From Boswellia sacra (lineage: Eukaryota; Streptophyta; Magnoliopsida; Sapindales; Burseraceae), in the NCBI GenBank assembly GCA_013180625.2, contig SNVD02009802.1, forward strand, positions 1 to 64,000: 64,000 bases of DNA, written 5' to 3'. The translations under genes and the position numbers were made by a program. A model generated the notes under the pieces. The model ran no database searches and was not told where the DNA came from. It worked only from the letters and a program-made list of their open reading frames with translations. This document shows positions 44,053-57,770 of this stretch, piece by piece. Within the stretch, counting starts at the first letter, position 1, and the number at the start of each line of letters is the position of its first letter.

Positions 44053-44463
44053 CTAGTCATCGAAAGGATATTGCTCATACCTAATGGTACAATCATGGAG
44101 CACCGAGCGAGCTCCTATCCGGCTTTGACAAGTAGCAAACATTGCTGTTTTTGCCGCAGCAAGGCAAGTAGTGCAGTCCGAGCTTGTGAGATTTTGGTTG
44201 CAAGCAGCATGACCATAAGCAAACGAGTTAGGATAAGGAGAAATGTTGTAGGAATCATACCCTTTACTAGTTGGCGTTATAGTCTCCAATTCTGCAACAA
44301 CGTAGTCTAAGCTGATAGCAAAAGGATCTCCACTCGTGTAAACCCCTGAATTGCAAAGAACAGTTGTCACATTTGTATTGGGAACACTTCTGACATCGCT
44401 GCACAACATTAACAGGCCAATTGTAATTGCTGCAAATCTTTGAAGAAAACCCAAACCCATCAC
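44053..44463 (-). CDS. Secreted single-domain DUF26 (ginkbilobin-2-like) antifungal-type protein
   Basis: A complete single-exon gene of 136 codons. Residues 1-26 form a signal peptide (hydrophobic core AAITIGLLML), so the product is apoplastic. The DUF26/Gnk2 motif C-x8-C-x2-C is at C88, C97 and C100; with C37, C112 and C125 it gives six mature cysteines, enough for three disulfides. By analogy with ginkbilobin-2, the mannose-contact residues Asn, Arg and Glu correspond to N38 (CN), R119 (GAR) and E130 (YEQ), all present. This supports a carbohydrate-binding defence role rather than the kinase-linked DUF26 receptors, because there is no membrane span or kinase. The next Met (codon 2) could equally be the start. 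It is read away from the TBL pseudogene and toward lower coordinates. Confidence 0.85.
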   Translation of the reverse strand: MMGLGFLQRFAAITIGLLMLCSDVRSVPNTNVTTVLCNSGVYTSGDPFAISLDYVVAELETITPTSKGYDSYNISPYPNSFAYGHAACNQNLTSSDCTTCLAAAKTAMFATCQSRIGARSVLHDCTIRYEQYPFDD

Positions 44464-45352
44464 TCTCTTTTTCTTGCTTTTTGATGGAAATGAAAGCTTT
44501 GATGACTTTTATGTACAACCGCCTCTTTGGTTTATCCATCAATATCATTACACAGCATGAGTTTTGTCTTTATTCATTTGTACTATGCGGAAATATTCTT
44601 TGCTATATTTATTTTTATATTTTAATGAAAAATTTGTGTTCAATGCGAATTAGGTAGATGTTATTATCAAAGCCACTGTTGTTCAAGCCGATGCAGCCTA
44701 AAAAAAAACACGTGAACCTCTTCTGCGTGGCTTATACTCGTATAGGCGATGATGCTGGGCGATGGTTATGCATAAAAATAACCTTTTGGCAAATTAATGA
44801 CATCAGTACACAATAGTCTTGGAAGGTACGTGAAGAGTAGTAATTAACATCGACTTTCTTGCCCCGTGGTGGAATATTGGCCGCTATGACTTCATCAACC
44901 TTTTTTTTTTTTTTTTTCTGGAGCCTCTGTTTTGAACTTTTCTCTTCTTTATAGAGCTTCCCTTCTAATTGTAAAGTTAAACAACTTTTTAACTGTTAGG
45001 AATTCAGGTATGGCCTATAGCTGCAATGAGGGCAGGTTACGGGCTATAATTTCAATTATTATTAATGCTAAAGGTTAGAACACTTAATTAACTTATCCTC
45101 GACGGTTGAACCGTTTTACTGACATTAACTGCTTTCTCCTCTTCATCTCTAGTATCTGATTCTATTAATGCTAAAGTTTAGAAAACACTTATTTTTTTTT
45201 CATAAGTTTACAACTTTTTTAAACATAAATGTATGTTTAAAAAGCCAAAAATTGGCATAAGCTTTTCTAAAATCTATACAGTATAACGTGCTAATCATTT
45301 TTATGTCTTCGAATAATTGGTTATTTATAGCATATAGTTTAGAACAAATTGG
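44464..45352. other. Intergenic DNA between DUF26 gene and ALMT
   Basis: Probably holds the DUF26 promoter (minus strand, AT-rich with TATATTTATTTTTATA near 44602) and the ALMT 3' end. No further ORF is supported. A T run lies at 44901-44917. Confidence 0.45.
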
Positions 45353-47237
45353 CTACTTATAAGCTTGGAATCTAGCAAGTTCCCCGAGTTCTTCCACCTC
45401 CTTTGTTAATTCTTCCACCTTGTCCACTATCTCTGTCAATGTAAATACAAAGTTTGCTACTCCGAGTCCATCACCATTCTCCTGTGCTTCTAGTGTAGAA
45501 GGAGACATGATTGCACTTAACTCTTGTCTCATTGACTTCAACTTGGGCAATATCAGATCAACTGTGGGGCATCTTCTCATTTTCTTGATGCTCTCTCCAA
45601 GCTCTCTTAGTGTCCATGCAACCGATGACCCAACTGCTTCACACGGTTCTTTAATCAACGCTCTCCCAGTTTGTGAGGACTGTGAATAACATAACAGTTA
45701 GCGAATCATATGCTCTTGATATATCGTCAGAAGATTTTCGCAAAATAGGCTGTGACAAATCAAACCTGTCCACGAGATTGAAGGCAACCCTTTAATGAAA
45801 GAATTGTTATAGCCACATCTCGCAGATTCTCTCCAATTAGTAGGTACTTTGCCCAAGGATAGGAGAATCCAAATCGTCCATGCCATGGTTCCCATCTTGC
45901 AAAATTGGCCTAGACATCGTACAACTTTTCGAATAAGCTTGGACTGTATTACTAATGTGCAAGCAGTTTCGAGTATATAATTTAATAATATAGTATTGAA
46001 ATGATTGTTGTGACTGTTGAAAGGAATATCCATCCTATGTAACTTTTATCTTATCATTCTGCCATAAAGTGAATGACAAGTAGAGATAATAATATACCAG
46101 CGACTCATCCTTTGACTTTGAATGGAGCACTGATTTGCAACGGCTGAATTTGAAACTGGACTGGTTTTCCTTCTCTGTGACAAAGCTGAAGTACTCCTTG
46201 AAGCATCCTACAATAAATAATGTTGAATCAAAAGTTATCCTTTGTAGTTTTATTTATAGAAAGAGCTAGATAAATTAATTTACCTTCAATAGAGGTAGCG
46301 AGGTCTTCGAATTTGGAGATAACAGAGTCATGAAGATCATCACTGGCCCAGATGGGAAAGACAAGTAAGCTTGTGAAAATGCTTACAGCAAAGCCCATAA
46401 CAATTGTTGAGAGACGTTGTTTAGCTAATTTTAGGACCTGCTCAGCTCGTATGCCAGATACCACCACCAAATTGAATGTAAGAATGAATATCATTGCTCC
46501 ATAGTCATATCTCTTTTTAATGTTCGGGACCAATCGAGAGTATGTTGCTGCTGCACCTGAAATATTTCATATATAAATAACAATTAATAATACCGCCAAA
46601 AAGGGCATATAAGACAGTGGAATGTGAAGCTTCTAAAAAAATTAAAAAAAAAAAAGGAATATCTTCGTCTCCCCTGAATCGGCTAAAAATCTTACCAAAT
46701 ACAAATACAGAAGTGCCAACAACAATGGCGTTGCCAACCCCACCAATTTTTTGAGCAAAAGCTGCTGCCAAACATCCAAGACCGCCTCCTAGTACAGTTC
46801 CCAGTCCACGATTTAAGCCTTTGCTGAGCGTAGCACCTGGCATGCATGTTCCATCAAATAATATATACAGGACTCTCCCTAGGAAAAAATAAGCAAAAAT
46901 GGTTCAATTAATTTATTATAAAAATCATGACATACATATTTGCTAAGAACAAACCTGCAAAGAACTCAAAGATGACCACGACGGTCATTATTGCCCACAT
47001 GGCGTTCTCTCCAACTTGGTTGTAGAGAGGGTCAAGTAGATAGAGAAGAGAAACCACAACAAGAGCAATTCCAACTTTGATACTATGTATCAGTTTTCTC
47101 GTGTCATGGTTACTTTTCTTCTCTTTAATGGGGGAAATAATGGGCGAAAGATAATCTTGAAGCTTCTTCTTCTTCTCTTCTGGAGACACATCCTCTCGAT
47201 GATCACCATCAGGAATAGCTACAACAATCGAGCCCAT
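45353..47237 (-). CDS. Aluminum-activated malate transporter (ALMT-family anion channel), six exons
   Basis: Plasma-membrane or tonoplast anion channel of the plant ALMT family. Exons by splice sites and homology (minus strand): 47237-46955, 46836-46696, 46556-46284, 46207-46098, 45909-45766 and 45679-45353. They total 1278 nt, 425 residues, slightly short for the family. Exon 1 encodes a cytosolic N-terminus and the first helices (HSIKVGIALVVVSLLYLLD, MWAIMTVVVIFEF). Exons 2-3 encode the other helices (GATLSKGLNRGLGTVLGGG, KKRYDYGAMIFILTF, QRLSTIVMGFAVSIF). The cytosolic domain has the family WEP motif (NFARWEPWHGRFGF, exon 5), and the C-terminus ends GELARFQAYK. All introns are GT-AG and the frame is intact. 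The start at 47237 is chosen over an upstream in-frame Met because the intervening residues look like untranslated leader. Which ALMT clade, and whether malate is the substrate, cannot be told here. Confidence 0.9.
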
Positions 47238-50200
47238 TTGTAAAAGTTTGCTCTCATTAATTAGATTTTTTGTTGTGAAGTTGGTGGAGGAGTAACCTAC
47301 TATATATAACCATTCGATGAGATGTGTAGAAAGTTGGTAAGTTAGGACATGGTGCCAAGTGAACTCTAAAGTGGACACAAAACTTTGTGCACTTCTCTTA
47401 AAATTTATCGAAATGGGGTAAAGGAAAAAATTGAAGTACCATGTACATCCAAATGGGTGTCTTTGTTTGTGCATTTATCTCAATTGGGACTAGTGAAGTC
47501 AGTGACATTAGTGGAACACGCTTGCATTGCATGGCATGAGTGAAATAAGCTTCTCTCAATGGTCTTTTCGCAACCACTCCATGGACTGACCACTTTTCAG
47601 ACAATAAGAGGTACCTAATTCTATCGTGAAATTGACGGTGAGGGTTTAGTACGTGCAGCAGTAGTTGTGGATCTCATCATAATATCTTCGGGGCGCTCAA
47701 TGTCAAATGGAGTGCTAGCAACTTGGAGAGAATTCCACCATAATAAGAATTAAAGGCACTATAGGAGCCTAAAGAGACAAGGGCCGGTACACTAAGTTTC
47801 ACAGAGAAACTTTGATTATTTTGTCATGCTAACGGCCTAACTGAATGGTTGGAATGTCACATCCTGCAGGGATTTATGTAATCATCTTCTTTCAAACTGT
47901 TCTCCATTAAATTATATATATTGTCTGGTATTCATGATCCATCACCTCTCCTGCATATTACTAAGTTACAGCATTTCTATATATATACATAATACAAAAA
48001 TTTGGGAGATACTGTAATTTGATAAATATAATTAAGAGAGTAGAGGATGGTTTGAATTGGAGTCAAATGGAAAAATAGTGGAAAAGATCAGATAACTAAT
48101 TCGAATGCTTAAGATCATATATAAATGGGGGTTGAGAATTGTACTGCTAATTTATGTTAGTGATGATTGAATGGAAAATGACACCACCTGTGGATAGTGG
48201 ACGAATATTGGAGTCGGGTGCCACTTTCCATTGTCTGATTTGATAATATACGCCATGCATCCTATTACTTATTCGTTGTTTTTTTTTTTTAATTACAATG
48301 CTTTGGTATTATTTGTTTTGATTTTTAGTAGTAAATATTATATTCTCTAGATTAATCCTGGAATACATAATTTGGTCCGATGAAACGTCAAAATTAGTTA
48401 TGTCATTAATAAGGTTATATATCGTTAATTTAATTATTATTTGGAGAAGTTCCGTGCGTGATTTGTATATGTATACATCCATTCATGTTACAGATGGATG
48501 GAGTTACACTCCCTCGTTTAATGACGCAATATCATTTAGTAAAGTTGGGAAAGGCATTGCACATACAATACACTGTTTAATTATCTTTTGATAATGGAAG
48601 GGAATGGACAGCATCTACCTCTTTTCATGATGAGCTTCACCCTGGCCAATGCCTCGAAACTTCTTCGGCTAGCAGATCAGCCTGGAATTAATTATAATGA
48701 AAATGTCATTGACGAATCAGTAATTAATAGTTAAATGGTACTGGGTTAAGTTAATATAATTAATTGTTGCTTTTAGGAGCACTTAGTTTGTCTTAATTTG
48801 AGCGTTAAGTCAATAAAGTTTGTTGTGGAGGGACCTGAGAATATAAAAGATCTTGACTGAGAGGTCCAAGACTCGTATCTTTTTTTCTCAGATTCTCTGC
48901 TTTCACATTATTTACCGGGTGAACACAAGGGAGATCGATTCAAACCTTCTTTCATCATTACCATATATACAGGATTATTAATATTAATATAAAATCCTAA
49001 CGAAGCAATGCCGTGGAGACTCCGTGTTAACATGTGTAGCACTCAAGTTATGGGATTTATAAATTATTATTCAATTTTAATGATCCCGACAAGAGGATAT
49101 GATCTGAAGAGATCTGATCCTCTTTTACTCTACGTTGTTGTCACTTTTGCTATGTACGAACATTGTACCTTCGAGGGAATTTCCCACCACTATGTTAATT
49201 GTTAAAAGCTAAAAAAAAAAAAAAAACTATATATTGGTTTTTAAATCCGTTCATTCTTTAGTCTTGATCAACTCAAAGTCTCAAACCCAAATTTTAATGT
49301 ACTAAAAATATCAAGAAGTTATATTGATTTGAAGAACTAGCCACCGTAGAATGTTAATTATTTTTCTTGCGCTGCTGTTGGAAGTGAAAGAAAGCTTTTG
49401 ATAGAGGGTAGCTGTGTATCGGCCACACCTCAGATGCAATAAAGAGACAACAAAATAGGAATAAACTTCAGGTTTGGTATAAACGATCAAATCATTCATG
49501 ATCATAAACTAAGGAGGATAAAACATGCTCTTAAAGTTAAATATAAATCATATTTAATCTATATTACATGATTAATGATAATCCATCAAATGTAAAATAA
49601 ATGCAACACTATATAATATATATGATACATTATTATCATTACCTAATTATATTATATGTTGTCAGATCGTGATGAACTACTCAATAAGTGCTTAATTTCA
49701 TTTGGCCGTGACACATTCTTCCACCCTTTATGAGTGCTTCCTATCTAAACCCTTTTCTTAAGCAAAATATAAAATCAAAGAAAAAAGTTGAATGCCAGCC
49801 AGTTGCCTAACTTAATTAATTATATCACTTAACTGACACAAAAATATAAACAATATTAAAAATAATAATGGAAAGTACATAATTTGCTGTGTATATATTT
49901 ATGTATGAACAGCCGGGATTTCGATTGTTGATTATACGCAAGTATTTTTCTTTTAGTTTTAGAAAGCACTAGTAAATATAATTAAATCTATTCACAAAAT
50001 TGATATAAAATTATTCATTCAAATTTATATTATCCACGAAAATTTATTATATTAACTTGTTGATAGATCATATCAATTTTATATATAAATTTTATCCATA
50101 AATTTTATAAATGTAATATTATTAATAATATAAAGTGGTTAAATCGTAAATACAAGATAATTGGCATGAAGATGATGACATCGCATCTGGGTTTGGTTTG

Positions 50201-53200
50201 TGAGAAATCTCACTTAATTAAAGCTTGGGGTAGTACACTTAAAAACATTATAATTGAGATGGCGTCAATGTATATTCATTACGGATACTACTTTCACTAC
50301 TTGAAATCAAAACAAAATATGATTGATACATACATATAAGTATTCATAAAGTATAATTGTAGAGGCCGCGATTGATTACGTAAGACATGTCTAAGCAACA
50401 AGCAGGCATACCTAAAAAAAACCTAATTATATATATATATTTGTAACTCCACTCCACCCTGTTAATTCCATTTCCATTAAAATAATTGACAAGGCCGTGC
50501 CACGGAATTCTGCCGTACAATTGTTTGTCGTTATTACATGTCACTACTCTTTAAAAACTTTTCTTTAATTAATTAATTAATTATTTGTTTAGCGCAACAT
50601 CTTTATATTTATCATTTATGTGATACAATGTTGCTGCATCGTCATCCAAGGGATCCCACCGTGCTGGACCCCAACTGGTTGTTTGTTTGTTCTCAATCTC
50701 AATCTCAATCTCAATTTGAATTTGATGTCCCTTCCATGGAAAATTGTGAAGTGACCTTTTCCTTTAATTTACATGTTCAATATTAGTTGCTGCTTTAGCG
50801 TGCGTACCAAATGTATGGATGAGACACAAGTGCGCAACTCCACCTGTCCTGTCGCCAGTACTCCCCTTCGCCCTTCGTCATCTTTTCACTTCATTCTCAG
50901 GTGTTTGTCTTCTTATTTGCTACCTACCGATCTCTCTTGTATATAATATTGAAACTCCATTTTCAATATAGAAATGTCTCTGTTTTATATTGACAAATTC
51001 AAGTTTGATTAATGTACGTATATATTCTTGCTGATGATCAACTTGTTGGTGTCTACATATAAAATCATAATAATAACAATAATAATAACAGTTTAGTTCC
51101 CGAATCCTGATCGCTATTAATTGGAGAACTGGAGAGAGGACGTGGTAATGGGCTGCCAGAAACCAGCCACTTTGCTCGGTCTGATATCTAAATGAGAGAT
51201 ATCTGATGAGTCTAGGAGCCCATCATTTGATGGGACCAAGTTGCTGCTCCCATATTCTGCCCTTATTCAATTCATTCTAAACGTGAACTAGAAAGTAGAG
51301 CACAAATTTGATTGATGGAAACATCAAATTTTTTCAAAGATAAGACGGATTTCGGACTCTTATCCACTTTGAATCAGCTGATGATCAGTAGAAGCTTAAT
51401 TACATTTACACTAACCGATCGCATGAAGTGTATATATTTCTTAATTGACATTTAAAACAATTTCTATGTATATATATATATGTATATATATCTACGCTAG
51501 CTATAGCTAGCTAAACCTTTATTGAGACAATACACATATATGCACTCATATATATACAGACCAATATTTAACAATTAGGTTTATATTAAAGTGGGGTTTC
51601 ACTCAAACGGGCAATCTATTGTGGAGTACCATGTATGTATTACGTGTTCTGCAATTCTTTTATCGTTACCATCATGATCTAGAAGCTACCAGTGCTTGAG
51701 GTTCAACCAACAATCATTAGTTTGGAGATAAATGATATTGAAGTTGAAATATTGCCATTGATAACAAGCGTACATGGGTATTGATTATAACAAGAAATCA
51801 GCTTTATACTTGCGTAATTTCCAACTTCTTATCTTTGCTTAAGTGATAAGCGGTAGTGGCAACGATGTCGACTATTAATTTGTCCCATCATGATCTCTTC
51901 AAAAAATCGATTAATATTATAACACAAGTTTTATGAGGTGCAATGAGTTTGTGATCAGAAACCAATTAAAGAGAGTGAGCTAGCAACAACGTGACATATA
52001 GTAGAGTTATAGAGAAGGGAATATACGGAGGACAAAGTTTGATGAAAAGAAGACAAAAAATAAGTGGAGAGTGCACTAAGGACTAAGCTATGGAACTCTG
52101 CGGTTGCAACTAAAGAGAGTGCGATATTCATATTCCTGGTGTGGTACCTTTATTTTATCAGTTGAGACACAATAATAACATCAATTGCTTTATCTATAAC
52201 TTACATAAAATGTTTATGCTGCTATATATGCCACTTACTTCTCTTCTATCCATAAAAGGAAACTGTTGCGCCTTTGATAAACTTGTATGTCTTGCCTTAT
52301 ATAAGTAAATATTCCTTTTTTTTTTTCAACCTATAATCATAACCTCTCCGTCAACATCTTTCGAGCAAAAACCTTTCACACCTTGATGGGGTTGTTGGAA
52401 GAAGAAGAACATCACTCTACAAAATTAAGCTAATAATACAAGGGAACTTATTAGTTGCTGGAGGAAAAAAATTTAACCTAATTTCATTCTTTATTCAGAG
52501 ATCTAACCTGTCATTTTGTTCTTTCTAGGCTTAAGAATCAACTAAAAATCAGGAAATATCGATAAAACTTGGCAAAATCTGTTATGTCTTCACAATACCA
52601 AAAATGAAAATAAAAAGAAGTAGGAATACTCTTTGAACGAAGAAAACAGAAGAATAAACTCGACTTATAGATTGAAGAAAATATATAGAGGAACAAACTC
52701 TGAATTATCTAAAGACTATCAAGATGATATCTCGAATCATTTTTCAATTGGATATTCGCTTTACTATTTTAATTTTATCTTCCTTCTATCATTATTTTGA
52801 GTTTTTTATGTAGTATTACTCTCCGGCCGTCTCTTATTATATATATATCTTGAACGTGTTTTGTTTTTTATATTTGTAACGGTAAGAAGTTGAGGAGATG
52901 AAGGATGCCAAATAAATTCAGCTGAGCAGCTGAATGCCTGAATCGGTGCATGTAAGCTCGCTATATATCCAATTTGGCACGCATTTTTTTTTTTTTTGAT
53001 TAATTGGCCAATACATTGATACATATATATGCATAACGCATGTGGATACTACTGAAACAAGCACATCAAGTAAATTGATCACGTTTTGGTTTTGGACGCA
53101 TGTTATAAAATATATATTAATTGCAGCAACCGAAAATATAGAGTCGAATTTTCATGTCGGAGTTGCAAAGATTGGGACAAGAGGATGATGAATGGGCAAT

Positions 53201-54808
53201 TGGCATGTACCATGCGGTCCCCAAGTGCAGAGAGATGTGACGCCTACAAATTTATTGGGCTGAAACCCAACATTGTCTAAACCCATGTGGAGACTCGTAC
53301 CTGCACGTTTACAACTTAATTTAGATATTAAAAGATCGATCTATTAACAAATTAAATTCTAAAATTATTATATTCAACTCTCATTTTTTAATTCTTCAAC
53401 TTTTATTTCTAAATATATTTTATTAAAAATTTTAAACCTCTATTTTTTCTTCATTAAACCTCAATTGACTCACAAATTACCTTTTAAAATATAACTGAGT
53501 TTTTCATTGTACTCAAGGTAATTTGCATGATTTCTCTTCGTTATGTGACTTATCTATGCAATCGGTCTTGCATTTTTACATAATAAATTCAGCTCCTTTT
53601 CTAGGTTAATTAATTTGTTTCTCTGCATATAATATGCTTTTGTTTCATGGATGCATAATTAGATTTCTACGCATATTCTACAGATTAATCAGGGGAATTA
53701 ATTTCTTCTTCTTCTTCTTCTTTTCTCATTTGTTTGCTTGCTAGGATAAATACTACTGTATGAGCGATCAGAGGTCCTGACTTGTGTTTTATGGCCACAA
53801 ATTGATTTTTAGATCTCTAGTCCAGTTCTATTATGCAGAATACGGTGTTTTCAATTTTATCAGTTTTCATTAATCATTCTAGTTTTTGAGTCTCATACCT
53901 AAGATGATTATCAAGCCATATCTCTTAGCAGTATAGTCTATAATAGGTGGGTCTCTTTGACAAATGAATAGATAATAGTGTATTTCATTTTAGTTGTGAC
54001 TGAGTTCAAATTAATTAACTAAGCAGTCCTTGTTCGTTAGTTTAGAAGAGAAACAACTAATGGCCACAAACTGAAAAGAAAAAGAAGGAATGATATCCCC
54101 ATGAATGAAAGCATGAAAAGGATAAATGTTGTTTAAGAGAAGTAAAGCTTAAATAATTATAATTAGCAATTTTATGTTTGGATAAAAATGTCAAAATAAA
54201 TAAAATTAAAAATACGGACTAAAGAGTTAATAAAGAATGAGGACTGAATAGAACAACTCTAAGTTTTATTAAATACCTCGTAAAAGAAACTATCGGTAAC
54301 AATATCTTTAACTGATTTCTACTTTAATTCTTACTCATGGCATGATCAGAAACAGAAATTACTTTTCTGTTCACTGTATTAATAAGCTTTGGCATTTGAA
54401 TTTGAGATAAGAATTTTCATTTGGGTCCAAATTGAATGTCACCAACTAGATTCTATATAAGTTAATGATTTGGAGGTCATTGATGCCAAAGCACACTTTA
54501 TATAGGAGTTATTTCTTTTCCGGTGGAAAAAGAGTAAAAATCTTTGCAGATTTGAGATGTGCGTATATATTATAATGATTACTCATTTTACCTACACAAG
54601 CTTTTAAGTAAATAAGCAGCAAGGAGAATAAAAATATAGCAACCATCATAAATACCAACAAGTAGTCTATATATTAAAAGTATATAAAATTGATATAACA
54701 TTGCTCATTTAATGTCACATTATTTATCAACATTTATTATATTAACTTTTTTATATTCATCTCTCCATTCATTTTATGTCACATTAACCTTGTATACATA
54801 CTTTGTAC
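47238..54808. other. Long AT-rich intergenic spacer, no gene seen
   Basis: Includes the ALMT promoter/leader. Otherwise microsatellite-like AT stretches (50428-50442, 51466-51490), AATT repeats (50566-50584), poly-T (48280, 52319, 52985), and a CCCATCATTTGATGGG palindrome at 51219-51234. Many chance frames under 75 codons have no coding character. I find no tRNA or recognisable microRNA precursor. Confidence 0.5.
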
Positions 54809-54813
54809 TTATT

Positions 54814-56094
54814 TCGTAAACTCTACAAGTGTACAAAATTGTAAACAAGTAATATAATAATTATTATGAGAATCATTCTCACGAAGTTACTAATTACCAA
54901 GCCTACTGTAATCCGAGTTTTATTTGAACAATGTTAATTGAATGATGATTTGATGCAAAATTAAATAGATTAACAATTAAACTAAAATTTAAGCAAATAA
55001 ACAATAGTAATGAATTCAAGTTATGAAAAGTCCTATTAAACCAAGTTCTAGGCGTGTTGATTTCACCCAAATTTATCCATCCTAATTCTTCAATCTAATA
55101 ATATCAACGTTTATTCCTATGTTGCCGATCAATTTCACTAAGGTTATTGTTATTCTTAAGTAACAACAATGTATATTTATAAAATAGAATTACATCTCTG
55201 TCAATTTTAACAACCTATGAATATTCATTACGCACAAAAAATTACAACCTATGAATATTCATTACGCACAAAAAATTTAATAAGGCTGCATAGATCACAT
55301 AAATATCTTTATCTTATATCAATTTATGGTAATTTAATCAAGGAATAAAATGAATTTCACTTCTCAGTCTCAATCCAGATCTTAAATCATGCAAAAATTG
55401 ATCAGGCTAAGCATATAATTAAATCACTCAACAATATTACAATAAATAATTGATATATTAAATTCTAAGAACTAGAATATCAAATTTTGATTACCTCTTA
55501 ACATTAGAATAAAAGATTTAGTTCGCAGTGTAATTAAAGCAATCCAGAAACGAAATTGAAAACAAAATTTACAAAGAAAACAAGAAGAAACTAAAAACCC
55601 TTGAAGAATTCTTGATATAAAACCCCAATTCGCATCTCCAAGTTTGTTATTTTTAGCCTCTCTCATCTCCTATGCGTCCCAAGGAATCAATTCCGAGCCG
55701 GTATGAATTAGAAGCCTATAAAAATAGTTGTTGCAAAAAGAATCCTAAAATCTGAGTTCCGATGTTTTCCAGATTTGTAGATGCGCGGGCTCGCATCACT
55801 ATTGTGTGAGGGTGCAAACTTTCTGCCTCAAATTAAAATTTTGCTGTAATATAAGCGCCGCCTTGCAAGCTCCATGTCTGATGCCTATCATAAAACTTTC
55901 ATGAAAATGGCCCGATTTTAGCACAAACTTCAATTGTTCTCCAAAATTGATCCAAATTGAATCAAATTCTTTTCTAACTGCAAACGAAACACAAAATACA
56001 CATAGAAGCATAAAGATACTCTAAAACCAGCGAAATTTAAAGCCTAAAGATACTCAATTTATGAATAAAAACCCACATATTAGTACGTCTAGCA
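54814..56094. repeat. Solo LTR with TTATT target duplication
   Basis: TTATT at 54809-54813 and 56095-56099 flanks a 1281-bp block. It begins TCGTAAACTCTACAAGTG (TG mutated to TC) and ends TAGTACGTCTAGCA. Its layout (CAAGTAATATAATAATTATTATGAG, CATTCTCACGAAG near the left end) resembles an LTR read on the minus strand and distantly resembles the Athila-like LTRs at 29868 and 37574. No internal element DNA is adjacent, so it is a solo LTR left by recombination. Confidence 0.65.
55211..55278. repeat. 34-bp tandem duplication inside the solo LTR
   Basis: CAACCTATGAATATTCATTA followed by CGCACAAAAAAT occurs twice head to tail. The two copies appear identical, so the duplication is recent relative to the LTR. 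Confidence 0.8.
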
Positions 56095-56099
56095 TTATT

Positions 56100-57390
56100 G
56101 ATATATTAATTATTGGTTTATCACTTTGCTATTCTGTTCCCTATGAGTTCCATAATTAGATTTATATACGCATTATTTTTATTAATAATGGAGCAACTAG
56201 ATTCCCAACAAACTACCTCTAGATAAGCAGATATTGACTTCGGAGTTGCACCAAATCAATCTCAGGATTAATTGAAGTGGTCATGCCATAGAGTTTCTAC
56301 TCGTATATTTGCCCCAACTCCTCCTTGTAAAAACCATTGATCAGAAGTACTTGTCTGTCACATCATTTATATATATGTTCAAGTGCCATTTGTAATGAAA
56401 CAGTCGTATTATATCTTCTCTATTTTTTTTTGTTCGGTTAATCACAGTCATAATTGACTATTCCTCAGACGATTGCACATACAACGAAATTTTATTAAAT
56501 AGGTACGTGGATAATATTACACGTGATCTCTGTTACTTATATATATATATATATTTTTTTTTCTTTTACCTAAAACTTTGGTACTTTTGTATAATACAAA
56601 GCTTCTTAGGGAGGTCAGGCAAAAGAAAGATAAACCATAATGCGTCCAAGGCAACCCCAATCGGGATTAGGACAGGTTTATGCCTTGTCAACGTCTAATT
56701 AGTATGTGTTTCCAAACTAGTATATATATATTTGTAATCCAAATTAATGCCTGCATGACTACATACATGTAACATATCTACCATTCTACATTGAGATTGA
56801 GACTTGAAAGTGAGGCTGTAATAGATACACATCAATATCATGCAACTACTATCTATAGCTGCACCACCCTCATCGCCTTTATATTAAAGTCAATACTATA
56901 TATAATTAATAATCCGTTAATTAATCTCACTCAATTCATAACACACATGCGCGCATACACACTCACACACACATATATATATATAGAGAGAGAGAGAGAC
57001 TAGGAAAAAAAATACAATTTAGAACTTCCAATTCATTTTTATTTAATTAATGCAACTTTATGATTATCTTATATATACTTCTTTGTGGTGATAAAAAAAA
57101 TTGAATTAATTAAAATCATTATGCAAGAAGAATTTTATTTTATTATGCAAGAAGAATTTTATTTTATTTTTTCTAATCATTATACCGTTAAAAATCGAGA
57201 GATGAAATGAAAACGATTCATCACTCATTAATGTTCTATTAATTTTAAGAACTTGTTTGATTTGTATCTGGATATGTAAAATATATAAATCATATACAAC
57301 AAAAAATATACTTTGTAAAAGTGTTTAGATAAAAAACAAAATTTAAACGTTGTAAAATAGCCACATTTTTTTTTTTTGTATTTTCAAATG
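56100..57390. other. AT-rich intergenic DNA
   Basis: No gene supported. Contains a CACACATATATATATATAGAGAGAGAGAGA microsatellite (56969-56998, given here as dinucleotide runs of CA, TA and GA) and a ~25-bp tandem duplication of TTATGCAAGAAGAATTTTAT (57119-57166). Confidence 0.5.
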
Positions 57391-57392
57391 GG

Positions 57393-57770
57393 ATAATATC
57401 ATGCGCTATACCTAAGGTTTAACTTAATATCATCCATAAATGTAATTTCATAGTTATATTATTTCAGTCCTTAAGGTTTGCATATTTGTATCATTTAAGT
57501 TTAATTGACTATTTCCATTTACTTTTTCACAAACGGATAAGGACATTTTTGTCAATTGGACCTATATATTTAATAAGTATGGGGCAACATTGATTTCATT
57601 TTCATCATAAATAATTATTCAATTATAATTTAATTCATGAGAAAGAAAAAAAAAAATTAGTCACTGGACCTAAATGATACAAATACGATAACCTTAAGGA
57701 TTGAAATAATGCAAATATAAAACTATGTTTCTGTGTGATATAATGTCAAATCTCAGTAGTGTACGATACT
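57393..57770. mobile_element. MITE-like element with long terminal inverted repeats
   Basis: Left arm (ATATCATGCGCTATACC, TATTATTTCAGTCCTTAAGG, ATTTGTATCATTTAAGT) and right arm (inverted: GTATCGTACACTACTGAG, TATTTCAATCCTTAAGG, ATTTGTATCATTTAGGT) match over about 100 bp with mismatches. The short centre includes CAAACGGATAAGGACATTTTTGTCAATTGG. No coding sequence. It lies about 2.1 kb upstream of the TT8-type start codon. A clear target duplication was not found. Confidence 0.6.

Noticed and set aside
47238..47474. 79-codon in-frame N-terminal extension of ALMT
   Set aside because: Residues do not resemble an ALMT N-terminus and MGSIVVAIPDG fits as the start; treated as leader.
51219..51234. 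CCCATCATTTGATGGG palindrome considered as a microRNA or terminator stem
   Set aside because: Stem of only 7 bp, no extended hairpin, no known mature microRNA sequence nearby.
53086..53280. 64-codon plus-strand frame with several Cys (CSNRKYRVEFSCRSC)
   Set aside because: No recognisable domain, no supporting splice or promoter context, in AT-rich intergenic DNA.
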